Numbered from the stretch's first letter, positions 54,199-63,939 are shown. The stretch is DNA of 64,000 nucleotides from Empedobacter falsenii (GCF_019308355.1 NZ_JAAGKM010000005.1:1-64000); one strand, 5' to 3'. Numbers and translations: made by a program. The notes: generated from the sequence alone by a model not told the origin.

Positions 54199-56885
54199 TT
54201 TGTTAGGAACTTATTTAGTAAGTATGCAAAATTTATTGTTTTATTAATTTCGTCGTGTGGAATTAAAACATAATACCATGGTTTTCCTCCGTTTTCAAGA
54301 TTGTTTTCTGTTGCGTATTTACAATATATTTTTGCTGCATCAGCTTTTTGTAATACATCGGAATCTTGCATTTTATCTTTCGATTTTGGTTCAACCATAT
54401 AAATTGCATCTTCAGTTTCAACTACAAAATCCGGTTCGTAACGTTTAGAGTTATTATCCCAATAAATACGGAATTGATTGCTTGCCGGTCTTAACCATTT
54501 TACTACTGTACTATCATTCTCAAGTACAAATGCTAATTCTTTTTCTGTGTTTGAATCAAACTTGTATTCAAAATGACATGCTTTTTCAAAACCTGTAAAT
54601 ACATACTTTGGTACTAAACTAACAGGTGAGATAGTATCTCTATAATCTTTAAAACCATTATTATCTAATGCTTTAAAATTATGTGATTCTATTTTGGTAA
54701 ATGGTAATACGTTTGGTTTTTCGTAGTTGCTGTATTCAATTTTGAAATGGTTTTTCATTTGAAGGTAGATACGATCAGCAATGGTTTTCTTAAATTGAAA
54801 TACTGCTTTTTTCATATCTTTTTCATCTGAATTACTAGCTTCTATTGCACCATAGGCTTGTTTTGCTAGCTTATGTAATAATTCAGCATTATCATCATAA
54901 TCTACATCCGAATAATTTAATAATTCTACAATGATATTATTGATAGGATTACCATAATTACCACTAGAAACAGCTCTAAGAGTTTCTATATCTTTTTTAT
55001 CAGATAAACTTTGTCTTAAAATTTCATCATCGAATGCTTTAAGCTGAAATCCGGAAATATCTAAATCAAAATCTTCAAAATAAGCATGAGCATCCCCTTG
55101 AACTAAGTCCATACGAGGAATTTCTATGATTTGCTTTTTGTAATTAGAAACAACAGGTTCATAAATTAATTCGGCTTCTTTAACAATATCAGCAGCGAAT
55201 AAATTCCCTTGTCCTTGGCTAAAATTCTCTATAATTTTTTCTATTACAATAGCTTTTACTTCGGGTTTAGCAAAATCTTCAACTTTCTTTATCTCTGGAA
55301 TTTTATTTAATGTAGGTAATACAGAAATAATAGCCTTTTTAGCATCAACTTGATTTTGTGCTGTTTGTTTTTGTTGCACATCTACAATAGCATCAACCTT
55401 TGCTTGTTCCACTGCAATTTCTTTCTCTGCTTTAGATACAGAAGTCGTTGCAATGGTTTTTTCTTTTACCTGTTCTTCATCGTATTCTACAAAAGACATT
55501 TTGTTTAATAAAGAATCAGGATTTTGAGCTTCTGCAATTACTGAATCGAAATTGTCGTGTGCGATTACCGTTAATTTATCAATATTAGCTTCGCCCGTAC
55601 GCTTACCACCAAAAGGCAAACGCAATCCACGACCAATGGTTTGTTCGATTAATACGGTTGCATTAGCTGCACGTAAAGGCACAATAGTATATAAGTTGGA
55701 AACATCCCAACCTTCTTTGAGCATATTCACGTGAATAACAATTTCTATCTCGTTCTCTGGATTTTCTAACGAAACGAATAACTGTTCTATTTCTTCATCT
55801 TTTTTAGTAGAAGAATCGATTTGTAAAACTTTCCCTATGTATTGCCCTTCGTAAAAAGTAGTTGAATTGATATAATCATAAACCGCTTTAGCATGGGTAA
55901 TATCTTTACAAACTACTAAAACAAAAGGTTTTACTAATTTCTGATCGTTATTGAGTGCGTATAATTCTAAATCCGTTTTGGTTTGTTGGTGAATAGAAAT
56001 AGCATCTTCTAATTTCACTTGTTCAATTTCTTCGGTACTTTTTCCTTTTGGATCGAAGTTTTTACGTTTAGCGATGGTTGGATTTTTCACATACAAACCA
56101 TCTGCTAATGCCTTAGCTAAGGTATATTCGTAAACAATGTTTTTAAACGGTTTTCCTTTTTCATCTGTTGGCGTAGCAGTTAATTCAATCCCGAATACAG
56201 GATTTAATTCATCAATCGCTTTTTTAGAAGCATCTGCATGATAACGATGAGCTTCATCCATCAAGACAACAAGATCATCTAAAGAAGATAAGTGCTTCCA
56301 ATACGATTCGCCAAGATATTCTGATAAACGTTTCATTTTAGGTGCTAATGCTACACCACCAGATTTAGAACCTTTGTTATCTGAATTGAATTTAGAGATA
56401 TTGAAAATATTGATGCGTACTTCTGATTCGCTAAACAAAGCCCCTTGCTGTGCATAATTATCTCCTGTAATAATTACAGGACGATTGTGGACAAATTCTG
56501 AAATACCATTGAATACATATTTACTGTATGCTGGGTCTCCGAAATCTTTGATTAGTTTTTCGTAAATGGTTAAGTTAGGTGCTAGAATAAAGAAATTCTT
56601 AACGCCTTTTGCTAAATACAAATAGGTAATGATAGCCCCCATTAAACGTGTTTTACCAACCCCTGTAGCTATATTGTGGGTGATGGAAGGAAATGCACGC
56701 TGAAAATCAGTACAAGAAGGATACAAGCCTTTTATGACTTGTAAATCTTCCTGAACAGTAGTATTTCTTTTCGTTTTATTTAGAGGAATATGATCTGCTA
56801 TGGTTGCTGTAACTTCTAACGCTTCTGCTAAAGGTAAACGCAACGATAAACGTTGTTTTATTTGGTTAATAGTGTTTTGATTCAT
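54195..56885 (-). CDS. res: Type III restriction enzyme, Res subunit
   Basis: This 896-residue protein has a superfamily 2 helicase core with Walker A ATGVGKTRL (Lys78), DEAH box LMDEAHRYHAD, and the C-terminal motif VI IEQTIGRGLRLPFGG. A PD-(D/E)xK endonuclease follows near the C-terminus: Asp819 in YEPDFVVE and Glu832-Lys834 in VEPKSKD. It should translocate on DNA and cut when two unmethylated sites meet. It starts two bases after mod, the normal order for a type III system, and all key residues are kept, so it is probably active. Confidence 0.93.
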   Translation of the reverse strand: MNQNTINQIKQRLSLRLPLAEALEVTATIADHIPLNKTKRNTTVQEDLQVIKGLYPSCTDFQRAFPSITHNIATGVGKTRLMGAIITYLYLAKGVKNFFILAPNLTIYEKLIKDFGDPAYSKYVFNGISEFVHNRPVIITGDNYAQQGALFSESEVRINIFNISKFNSDNKGSKSGGVALAPKMKRLSEYLGESYWKHLSSLDDLVVLMDEAHRYHADASKKAIDELNPVFGIELTATPTDEKGKPFKNIVYEYTLAKALADGLYVKNPTIAKRKNFDPKGKSTEEIEQVKLEDAISIHQQTKTDLELYALNNDQKLVKPFVLVVCKDITHAKAVYDYINSTTFYEGQYIGKVLQIDSSTKKDEEIEQLFVSLENPENEIEIVIHVNMLKEGWDVSNLYTIVPLRAANATVLIEQTIGRGLRLPFGGKRTGEANIDKLTVIAHDNFDSVIAEAQNPDSLLNKMSFVEYDEEQVKEKTIATTSVSKAEKEIAVEQAKVDAIVDVQQKQTAQNQVDAKKAIISVLPTLNKIPEIKKVEDFAKPEVKAIVIEKIIENFSQGQGNLFAADIVKEAELIYEPVVSNYKKQIIEIPRMDLVQGDAHAYFEDFDLDISGFQLKAFDDEILRQSLSDKKDIETLRAVSSGNYGNPINNIIVELLNYSDVDYDDNAELLHKLAKQAYGAIEASNSDEKDMKKAVFQFKKTIADRIYLQMKNHFKIEYSNYEKPNVLPFTKIESHNFKALDNNGFKDYRDTISPVSLVPKYVFTGFEKACHFEYKFDSNTEKELAFVLENDSTVVKWLRPASNQFRIYWDNNSKRYEPDFVVETEDAIYMVEPKSKDKMQDSDVLQKADAAKIYCKYATENNLENGGKPWYYVLIPHDEINKTINFAYLLNKFLTK

Positions 56886-56887
56886 AG

Positions 56888-58549
56888 TTAATCAAATAAT
56901 GATTTTTGGTTATTTTCTTTTGTATCAACTACTTCCTCATCATTTTCAATTTCTTCTTCTACATCGTAGTCTTCTTGGTTATCTTCTTGTGGTATGTTGA
57001 CGATATTTAAACTGTAATCGTCTTTACCGAATTCGCAACGGTCTAATAACAACTGCGGTATTTTTTTGATGGTAATATTTGGAAACTTGTTTTTACATTC
57101 TGTTTGGAATGCTTTGCAACAAATTAATAAACTTTCGCCTACTTGCATATCTTCTGCAATAGCTTCTAATTGCTGAACGGTAAGAAACTGTGTGGTAGTG
57201 AAAATAAAATCTTGCTCTGATGAATTACCTTGTTTCCAGAATTGCGTTTCGCTTGGGTTGTATTTAAAACCTTCTTGTTTTGCCATTGCAGCGGCTAACA
57301 TATCGGCATTGTACTCATCGGACATAATCCATTGCCCAAACTTATCTTTCTTTAATAAACTAGGAGCTAAAGTATAAAACTTAAAACCACCGCCCCCTTG
57401 CCAATTGACAGCTTTAGAGACACCACCTTGCTCGCCATCAACTACTTGTTTTAAACGAGGAACAGAATGTGTAATTGCATGTTCACCTAACTCAATACCT
57501 ATGTATTTACGCCCCATTTTATGAGCTACTGCGGCAGTAGTTCCTGAACCTAAAAAAGAATCAAGTACTAAATCATTTTCTTCTGTACATAATAATAGAA
57601 TTTTCTTAATTAATTTTTCAGGCTTAGGAGTACCAAACCATTCACTTTTAGAAAATTCAGGGAACAATTTTTTCTGTTCGTATTTAGCCTGTCTATTATG
57701 ACCAGTTTCTTCCAAATCAGCCCATAACGATGAAGGAGGTAAACCTTTACTATCAGCTAAATATGTTCTTCTTTTAATATTTGTATAATCCTTATTGAAA
57801 TATATTTCACCAGTTTGCATTTTTTCAAATAAGGTTTCTTTACTCCATCTCCAACCATTTTTAGGCGATTTTATTTTTGTACCAATTGGTGTTTCAATAT
57901 CATAAACCAAGTTCTCTCTATAAGCTGGTGATGAGATTGGGTTGCCATCAAACCATGGACCTCTTGGGTCGTTATCTGGATTTTTAAAATGTTTTGATTG
58001 ACCTTCTTTGGGAATTAATTTTTTAGATAACCAATTTGGAGATTTACTATAAACTAAAATAGAATTATGGTCAATTGAAAATTGCTTAGCATCATTGTTA
58101 GAATTGTCACTAGATTTCCAAATTATTGATTGTATAAAATTCTTACGCCCAAATATTTCATCACATAATACCTTACAATAATGAGATTCATTATCATCTA
58201 AAGTTATCCAAATTACCCCATCTTCAGATAGTAATTTATATAGATATTTTAATCTCAAATACATCAAATTCAACCACAACGAATGCTCAATACCATCATC
58301 ATAATGCTCAAAAGCATTACCTGTATTGTACGGCGGGTCTATATAGATACACTTCACTTTACCTGCATAGTCTTGTTCTAGGGCTTTTAATGCCAATAGG
58401 TTGTCGCCATGTATCAGCATATTTTCGGTGTTTGTGTCACCGTATGAGTATTCTGGGTTTTCTATTAAAATGCGAGGTTCTAGCTTAGGTTCATCGCCTT
58501 TGCCAATCCACGTTAATTCTAATTTTTGTAAGTTTTTATTTTGAGCCAT
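56888..58549 (-). CDS. mod: Type III restriction-modification methyltransferase, Mod subunit
   Basis: This 553-residue N6-adenine methyltransferase is of the beta class: catalytic DPPYNTG at 71-77, a recognition region of about 250 residues, then the AdoMet-binding motif DSFLGSGTT from Asp330. The C-terminal 150 residues should contact Res. Length is at the short end for type III Mod proteins. It is 538 bases downstream of the AlbA_2 gene and directly coupled to res. No homopolymer or tandem repeat of the phase-variable kind was noticed in its 5' half. Confidence 0.93.
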   Translation of the reverse strand: MAQNKNLQKLELTWIGKGDEPKLEPRILIENPEYSYGDTNTENMLIHGDNLLALKALEQDYAGKVKCIYIDPPYNTGNAFEHYDDGIEHSLWLNLMYLRLKYLYKLLSEDGVIWITLDDNESHYCKVLCDEIFGRKNFIQSIIWKSSDNSNNDAKQFSIDHNSILVYSKSPNWLSKKLIPKEGQSKHFKNPDNDPRGPWFDGNPISSPAYRENLVYDIETPIGTKIKSPKNGWRWSKETLFEKMQTGEIYFNKDYTNIKRRTYLADSKGLPPSSLWADLEETGHNRQAKYEQKKLFPEFSKSEWFGTPKPEKLIKKILLLCTEENDLVLDSFLGSGTTAAVAHKMGRKYIGIELGEHAITHSVPRLKQVVDGEQGGVSKAVNWQGGGGFKFYTLAPSLLKKDKFGQWIMSDEYNADMLAAAMAKQEGFKYNPSETQFWKQGNSSEQDFIFTTTQFLTVQQLEAIAEDMQVGESLLICCKAFQTECKNKFPNITIKKIPQLLLDRCEFGKDDYSLNIVNIPQEDNQEDYDVEEEIENDEEVVDTKENNQKSLFD

Positions 58550-58637
58550 AGTGTGTTACTATAATCTTTATTTTGTTGTTAAATAGTCTTGAACATGATT
58601 AAAGGATTGTTAGGATGGACAGGATTCGTTCTTTTTT

Positions 58638-58730
58638 ATCCCTAATCTTCCCTAGATTGCCCTAAGTTTATCCCTAATCTTTCCGAAGTTCAACTAAAGT
58701 TTGTCTAAAATTGGAAAAGTTTGTCTAAAA
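58638..58730. repeat. Short direct repeats upstream of mod
   Basis: ATCCCTAATCTT occurs at 58638-58649 and 58670-58681, and AAAGTTTGTCTAAAA at 58696-58710 and 58716-58730 (period 20). Further partial copies of CCCTAA lie between them. Confidence 0.7.
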
Positions 58731-58741
58731 ATATTCTTTGG

Positions 58742-58834
58742 TTACTCATTAGATAAACTTAATACCCAAATAGGCTTTCTTGTAGAACCCTGATTAACAA
58801 TAGAATAATCCTTATTATGCATTGTCTTTTTCAT
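58742..58834 (-). CDS. Possible 30-residue peptide, function unknown
   Basis: A frame from ATG 58834 to TAA 58742 encodes a basic, protein-like peptide containing NKDYSIVNQGSTRKPIW. It lies between the two repeat blocks on the same strand as the restriction genes. Size makes this speculative: there is no family match I recognise and no clear promoter. It may be a small regulator or a fragment of an older gene. Confidence 0.25.
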   Translation of the reverse strand: MKKTMHNKDYSIVNQGSTRKPIWVLSLSNE

Positions 58835-58874
58835 TGCTTTACATCACCTAAGTATCCCAAAGTCTATTCCTATC

Positions 58875-59096
58875 TTTCCTGAGTTTTCCTGAAATATCCT
58901 CTTTTAAAACACTGAAAATCATTTATTTGTATTTTATAATTGTTAAACAAACCCCTTTTCCCTTTCCTAATCGTACCCTAAGTTCTTTCCTGAGCTTTCC
59001 TAAAATATTTTATTGCAAAATGCTGAAAATCATTTATTTGCATTTTATTATTATCTGATAAATCTCTTTTTCTTTCCTAAACCTTTCCTAGTCTTT
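58875..59096. repeat. Two imperfect 111-base tandem units
   Basis: Units 58875-58985 and 58986-59096 share TTTCCTGAG at the start and CTGAAAATCATTTATTTG at equivalent places (58912 and 59023). Many differences occur in between. The second unit ends inside the last codons of the AlbA_2 gene. Read on the minus strand, both units encode QINDFQ and YFRK in the same frame, bounded by stop codons. Confidence 0.7.
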
Positions 59097-60749
59097 CCTA
59101 ATTTTCACCCATTTTGATTCCGTACGAGAGCCCACATTGTGAATGCTATCCTTCATGCCCTGTAATAGGTTGTCTATTTTCTTTTTTCTTTGCTTTTCAT
59201 CCAAATAATCAGGGAGTTTATCCATCAACAATTGATTAATTTCTGATCTTGAAGCAAATCCATGATGCTCAATATGCTTTAAAACAAATGACTCAAGCAC
59301 TTCTTTATCTAATCCTTTATTTCGGGTATATTCGGCTTTTCGGTTGGTCAATTCTGCAATTTTTGCCGATATAAAATAATTAGGTTTTCTGCCGTCAATC
59401 AAGCCCTTGGTGCGCAGCATTTTGGCTGCAGCATCTGTAATAGGTGTTTTTTTCTGTATTCGATCCAGTAAAATCACTTGTGTAAGGTCTAATCCATCTT
59501 TATTTTCTATCAGCAATTTTGAATAATTTTCGTCAATAGAATGCCCATATATTTCTAAAATGACTTCGTTTCCCTTAGACTTACTATAATCAGGTAATGG
59601 AAAATATCGCTCTTTTTGGCTTTTCAGCATTTTGAAAATACCATAACCCATTGAATCTATCATATTCAGATTGACCATAGCTTCTACCAGCCATTTATTA
59701 CGGTAATTCTTAGGTGTTTTCTCTCCTAAAAAGTAATCTTCGGCATTCCCTTCAAAAAAACCACCTGCATTTTCAAATATCAATTTGTTTATTTTTTCAG
59801 TAACTATAATTCTAGAATTTAAACTATAATCTTGATGTGCAATACAATTGTTTAAAGCTTCTAAAATACTTTCGTTATCGTATTTAGGTACTTCAATAGA
59901 AATTAATTGATTGGTTGGAAAAAACTTATAGTTGACATTTCTAATCTTAGCTAATACCTCATTTACTGCTAGAAACAGTGGCATAGAAAAATGCTCGTAT
60001 GCTTTTTCTTCGGTATCTAATTTCCAAGTGATTTGAGCTACTTTAGGAGACAATAAATGTGATGCTTCTGATTTACCCAATAATATTAAGGCTGTATTAG
60101 TGACCTTACCGTTAATGGTTACTTTAAGTTTATCGAGAAATACTTCATTAGTCCAATTGTCTATTTCCTTATAAAAAGACTTGTTTTTGTTTTTTTCTTT
60201 ATAAATATCTCTTGCTTTTTGAATAGCGTAAGTATCTAAATCTTCTAAAGTGGCATTAGGTACGATTTCTGCTGACCAATCAATATGAGAATTTAAAATT
60301 GCTCTCATACGATCTGGATATTTTTTTAATTCAGTAAGACTAGAAGCTACTCTTATATAGGCTTCATTTTCAAAAGAAACAGGGATATTTTGAGCAGCAG
60401 ATATTTTAAATATTTCTATTTTATTACCATCATAATCACAAACAAAATGCTGAAAATGTACCGAAGGACTTAGGTTTCTACGAATGTAAAAATCTAATTC
60501 ACTCCCTTTCTCTTTTTTATTGAGGTAATTATAGTTTGTACCTACAATATCCAGTGTTTCATCTTTAATTCCAAAGACTAAATAACCAAAAGGCACATTA
60601 TTATAATTAGCAGCGTTGGCTAACCCAGAAATGTATTTACCCAAGCGTTGTGCATCTGTCGCATCGCCTTGTTTAAATTCAAGCCATTCTAATTCTTTGC
60701 CTTGTTGGAGCAATTCATTAACTAATGTTATTAATTCTTCGTTTGTCAT
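59088..60749 (-). CDS. AlbA_2 (Schlafen-like) domain protein with GHKL-type ATPase segment
   Basis: From ATG 60749 this gives 553 residues. An N-terminal AlbA_2 domain (about 8-125; LEWLEFKQGDATDAQRLGKYISGLANAA, GYLVFGIKDETLDIVG) is followed by a HATPase_c_4 region (about 285-385; ALNNCIAHQDYSLNSRIIV, FENAGGFFEG) and winged-helix segments towards the C-terminus. The family (COG2865) is annotated as RecG-like helicase or regulator, but no helicase motifs are present. A TTG at 60776 is in frame; the ATG, one base past the SNF2 gene stop, is preferred. AlbA_2 domains bind or cut nucleic acid in Schlafen proteins; here the role is unknown. Confidence 0.85.
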   Translation of the reverse strand: MTNEELITLVNELLQQGKELEWLEFKQGDATDAQRLGKYISGLANAANYNNVPFGYLVFGIKDETLDIVGTNYNYLNKKEKGSELDFYIRRNLSPSVHFQHFVCDYDGNKIEIFKISAAQNIPVSFENEAYIRVASSLTELKKYPDRMRAILNSHIDWSAEIVPNATLEDLDTYAIQKARDIYKEKNKNKSFYKEIDNWTNEVFLDKLKVTINGKVTNTALILLGKSEASHLLSPKVAQITWKLDTEEKAYEHFSMPLFLAVNEVLAKIRNVNYKFFPTNQLISIEVPKYDNESILEALNNCIAHQDYSLNSRIIVTEKINKLIFENAGGFFEGNAEDYFLGEKTPKNYRNKWLVEAMVNLNMIDSMGYGIFKMLKSQKERYFPLPDYSKSKGNEVILEIYGHSIDENYSKLLIENKDGLDLTQVILLDRIQKKTPITDAAAKMLRTKGLIDGRKPNYFISAKIAELTNRKAEYTRNKGLDKEVLESFVLKHIEHHGFASRSEINQLLMDKLPDYLDEKQRKKKIDNLLQGMKDSIHNVGSRTESKWVKIRKD

Positions 60750-60750
60750 A

Positions 60751-63642
60751 TTAAAGAATTTTAAAACGAATTGCAAACAATTCCGTTTCAGTTATATTTT
60801 GTTCTAAACGTTTTTCTGTTTCAGAAAGTAGGTTTTCTTTCTTTTCATCTACCTCATCTTGTGCTAAATATAAACGTCTACGCTTTTCAGATCTCTTATT
60901 TTCAAGCTCTTTAATCGTTCTTTGAGCTTTCACTTTTTCATCTAAATTCAAGATTTTTTTAGCCTCAGCTTTACGTAGTTTTATTTCGGCATCTAAGTCT
61001 TTTACCTCTTTATCTAAACTAAGTTTCATATCATCTGCCCATTGATCAAGTTTATCCATTTCTTCATCAAAAAAATCATTATTTTTCATTGCGTTAGTAC
61101 TGATGATTTCTTGACAATTGGCAAAGTGAATTTCTTCAAGTTTTTGTGCAAATTCAGGATCAAGTGAAACTCCTCCTTCTTCAGTTCCGTCCAATGAGAA
61201 TAATTTTAGAGCCATATCAGATTCTAATACTGTTCCATCATCTAAAATAGCTGAAGCAATGATGTAATCTTCTTTTTCAAAAGAATCAATTTCAAGTTTA
61301 ACAATTTTCATCCAACCTTCTTCATCTATAAACTGTTCTAAGTAACTAATTTTAGATTTTGAACTAGAAAGATTAAATGATATTTTTTGAGTTGGAGTTT
61401 CTAATATAGAAGCTTCTTGAATAATTTGTTGCGCTAATGGATGACCAATTCTGTAAATATTAGTATGTTCCGGAACTTCATTCTTTTTTCCTTTATCATC
61501 TGTTCTCAGTAAAATATATTTCCCTTTATTGATATTAATGTCATTAAAAGGATTTTTCTTTAGTTCGAATGAAAAATTATCATTGAATGTAGCATTATCA
61601 ACTAAAACAAAATTGGTTAGTTTCCATAATTTTTCCTCAAATTTTGATAATGAATCAGTAGTTTCTAATAAATTAGCTTTTAGTTTTGCACTAACTTCTC
61701 CGTCAAAATTCTCTAGTAAAGTAGTTTTAGCTTCTAATATTTTTTCAGAAATTTGCGGTTTTAAATCTTCTTGTAATTCATCAAAAGCAGCTTTTATTTC
61801 TTCAGGTTTACGGCAGTTTTGGTAAATCATTGCAATACGTTTTTCAAAATCAACGCCACTACCAATTGCTCCTAAAACCTCATCAGAAGCTCCAAAAACG
61901 CCATCAAATAATTGAAATTTTTGTTCTAATAATTCATATACACGGATGTCAGCTTCGTTCTTTTTGTTTAAAAAGTTAACCACTACAACGTCATGTTTTT
62001 GTCCGTAACGATGACAACGACCAATACGTTGTTCAATACGCTGAGGATTCCAAGGCATATCGTAATTAACAATTAAGGAACAGAATTGTAAATTGATTCC
62101 TTCAGATGCAGCTTCTGTAGCAATCATTATAGTAGCTTCGTTTTTAAAATAGTCTACTAATGCAGCACGCATATCAGCTGTTTTAGATCCAGTGACTTTA
62201 TCTGAACCTTTATTCTTTTGAATCCAATTTTTATAAATTTCTTTTGACTTAGCATCATTGTTCATTCCGTTAAACAATATTACTTTGTCTTTGTATCCTC
62301 TTTTTTCTAATGTTTTATATAAGAAATCTTGAGTTCTTCTACTTTCTGTGAATATTAATGCTTTTTTATTTGCACCAAGATTTTCTAGTTCTTTGAATCC
62401 TTTATCAAGTGCTGTAAAAAGGTGTTCCGCCTTTGAATTTTTTTGAATTTTTTCAGCTAGGTTTCTATATTGCTTTAATTCATCTAATTCCTTCTGGATG
62501 TTAACTAAATCTTCAGGTGAATAAATCACATCCGAAATATCATCATCATTGTCGTCATCCCATTCGTCCTGTAATTCATCAGTCGATTCGTAATCTTCAT
62601 CAATTTCATCAAACAAATCAGAATTCAATTCTTTAATTAAAATACTTTCAAGTCGATTAACTAATGTGTTTAATGTTCCGAAAATAGCATATGATGAGGA
62701 TGCAAGTAGTTTACGAAGTATTAATGTCATTAATTGACGTTGACTATTCGGTAGTGCATAAAGTTTTGGTCTCTGTAAATATTCAGAAACTAGATCATAT
62801 AAATCTTCTTCTTCTGGTGTAGGAAAGAACTCTTCACAAATTGGTATTCTATTCGTGTAGTTTATGTACTCCAATACTTGTTTGCGTAATGTACGATGAC
62901 AAACAGGTTGAATACGATTTCTTAAATCCTCAAGATAATCTTCATCCAGATTACGTGAGTACTGTTCTTTAAAGCTTTTTAAATCTCCAAAAACATAATC
63001 ATCAATAATTGAAACTAAACCAAACAATTCTAATATAGAATTCTGAAGTGGTGTTGCTGTTAATAATACTTTTTTATACGGATGTAAAGCCTCCTTAATA
63101 GCGTTTGCTGTTTTATTTGCTGGTTTGTATACGTTACGAAGTCGGTGTGCTTCATCAATAATAACTAAGTCCCATTTTGTTTGTTTGATGTATGCATCTT
63201 TAGTTTTAGCAAACTGATAGGAACAAATGATGATTTGATCCTCTTGGTTGAAAGGATTCAAATTACCTTTTTTTATTTCATCGTTAAAAGATTTAGATTC
63301 AAGAATTGTAGATGGTAAGAAAAATTTGTCTAGAAGTTCTTGATTCCATTGTTTGCGTAAATTCGATGGAGAAATAATTAATAATTTTCTTTTTCGTTCA
63401 GCCCACTTTTGTGATAATATGATTCCGGCTTCAATTGTTTTTCCTAGACCAACTTCATCAGCTAATATTGCACCTTTTGATAAAGGAGATTGGAAAGCAA
63501 ATAAAGCCGCATCAACTTGATGAGGATTTAAATCAACTTGAGCATCTTGTAATGAAGCTACGAATTTCCCTACACTATCTGAAGGTAAACGACGAGTTAA
63601 ATCGTGTGCAAAATACTTTGCATGGAAGTTAGTTGAAATCAT
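60751..63642 (-). CDS. SNF2-family DEAD/DEAH helicase, defence-associated
   Basis: From ATG 63642 this gives 963 residues. The SNF2 motor has ADEVGLGKT (61-69), DEAH (163-166), LTATPLQN and, in the second lobe, PWNPQRIEQRIGRCHRYGQ (about 535-553). An acidic insert of about 25 residues (ELQDEWDDDNDDD) lies between the lobes, and the last 100 residues are a charged coiled coil. It resembles the HepA/RapA-like helicases that accompany phage-defence and restriction genes. It is the head of the SNF2-AlbA_2 pair, with one base between the genes. A TTG at 63672 would add ten residues; the ATG is preferred. Confidence 0.9.
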   Translation of the reverse strand: MISTNFHAKYFAHDLTRRLPSDSVGKFVASLQDAQVDLNPHQVDAALFAFQSPLSKGAILADEVGLGKTIEAGIILSQKWAERKRKLLIISPSNLRKQWNQELLDKFFLPSTILESKSFNDEIKKGNLNPFNQEDQIIICSYQFAKTKDAYIKQTKWDLVIIDEAHRLRNVYKPANKTANAIKEALHPYKKVLLTATPLQNSILELFGLVSIIDDYVFGDLKSFKEQYSRNLDEDYLEDLRNRIQPVCHRTLRKQVLEYINYTNRIPICEEFFPTPEEEDLYDLVSEYLQRPKLYALPNSQRQLMTLILRKLLASSSYAIFGTLNTLVNRLESILIKELNSDLFDEIDEDYESTDELQDEWDDDNDDDISDVIYSPEDLVNIQKELDELKQYRNLAEKIQKNSKAEHLFTALDKGFKELENLGANKKALIFTESRRTQDFLYKTLEKRGYKDKVILFNGMNNDAKSKEIYKNWIQKNKGSDKVTGSKTADMRAALVDYFKNEATIMIATEAASEGINLQFCSLIVNYDMPWNPQRIEQRIGRCHRYGQKHDVVVVNFLNKKNEADIRVYELLEQKFQLFDGVFGASDEVLGAIGSGVDFEKRIAMIYQNCRKPEEIKAAFDELQEDLKPQISEKILEAKTTLLENFDGEVSAKLKANLLETTDSLSKFEEKLWKLTNFVLVDNATFNDNFSFELKKNPFNDININKGKYILLRTDDKGKKNEVPEHTNIYRIGHPLAQQIIQEASILETPTQKISFNLSSSKSKISYLEQFIDEEGWMKIVKLEIDSFEKEDYIIASAILDDGTVLESDMALKLFSLDGTEEGGVSLDPEFAQKLEEIHFANCQEIISTNAMKNNDFFDEEMDKLDQWADDMKLSLDKEVKDLDAEIKLRKAEAKKILNLDEKVKAQRTIKELENKRSEKRRRLYLAQDEVDEKKENLLSETEKRLEQNITETELFAIRFKIL

Positions 63643-63683
63643 GTATTTATATCTAAGATTGTAAAGATACAAATAGTTGTATT

Positions 63684-63914
63684 TTAAATTTTGTTTTCTT
63701 TAAGCTTTATTGATTTTGTTTTATGTAAATTTTGATCCTCTGATTTAAGTTTTTTATATATCAAGTGATTAAACATTAATGCAATAAAACAATATATAAT
63801 ATCAAAAAAATCAAATGTACCAGGGAATAATTTATAGTATTGAAGAATTTCAGGCAAAAAACTTAATGTGATTGGAATAACTAAATATAGAGTAAGAAAT
63901 TTAGATTTGATTAT
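63684..63914 (-). pseudogene. VanZ-like membrane protein remnant lacking a start codon
   Basis: An open frame just upstream of the SNF2 gene encodes FLTLYLVIPITLSFLPEI and LFPGTFDFFDIIYCFIAL, two membrane helices joined by a segment that resembles the ExxQ...PGR.FD..D motif of VanZ-like proteins. A stop codon (TGA) lies directly upstream in frame and no ATG, GTG or TTG precedes the first helix. A GTG ATG pair lies in another frame 20 bases upstream, so a frameshift may have inactivated a short gene. It could instead use ATA (63914). Family assignment is tentative. Confidence 0.4.
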
Positions 63915-63939
63915 GCATCACGAAATTCAAATTAAAAAT

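Larger units (their letters stand above)
58550..59087. other. Repeat-rich gap between mod and the AlbA_2 gene
   Basis: This 538-base stretch holds a possible 30-residue frame (58742-58834) and two sets of degenerate repeats described separately. On the minus strand the whole stretch is punctuated by AGGAAAG and TTAGGGATAA-like words. No promoter with both Bacteroidota boxes was found for mod. Confidence 0.5.

Noticed and set aside
54195-54220. Classical programmed -1 frameshift site at the end of res
   Set aside because: The region has only a run of four A and no X XXY YYZ heptamer or downstream hairpin; it remains a weak alternative to ATA initiation.
59088-60749. RecG-like ATP-dependent helicase
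   Set aside because: Such proteins are often named this way, but no Walker A, DEAH or motif VI is visible; the domains are AlbA_2 and a GHKL-like segment.
53836-63642. DISARM or BREX assignment of the helicase cluster
   Set aside because: An SNF2 helicase and a methyltransferase are present, but drmA, drmB and drmC, or pglZ and brxC, are not. Mod and Res are plainly type III subunits.
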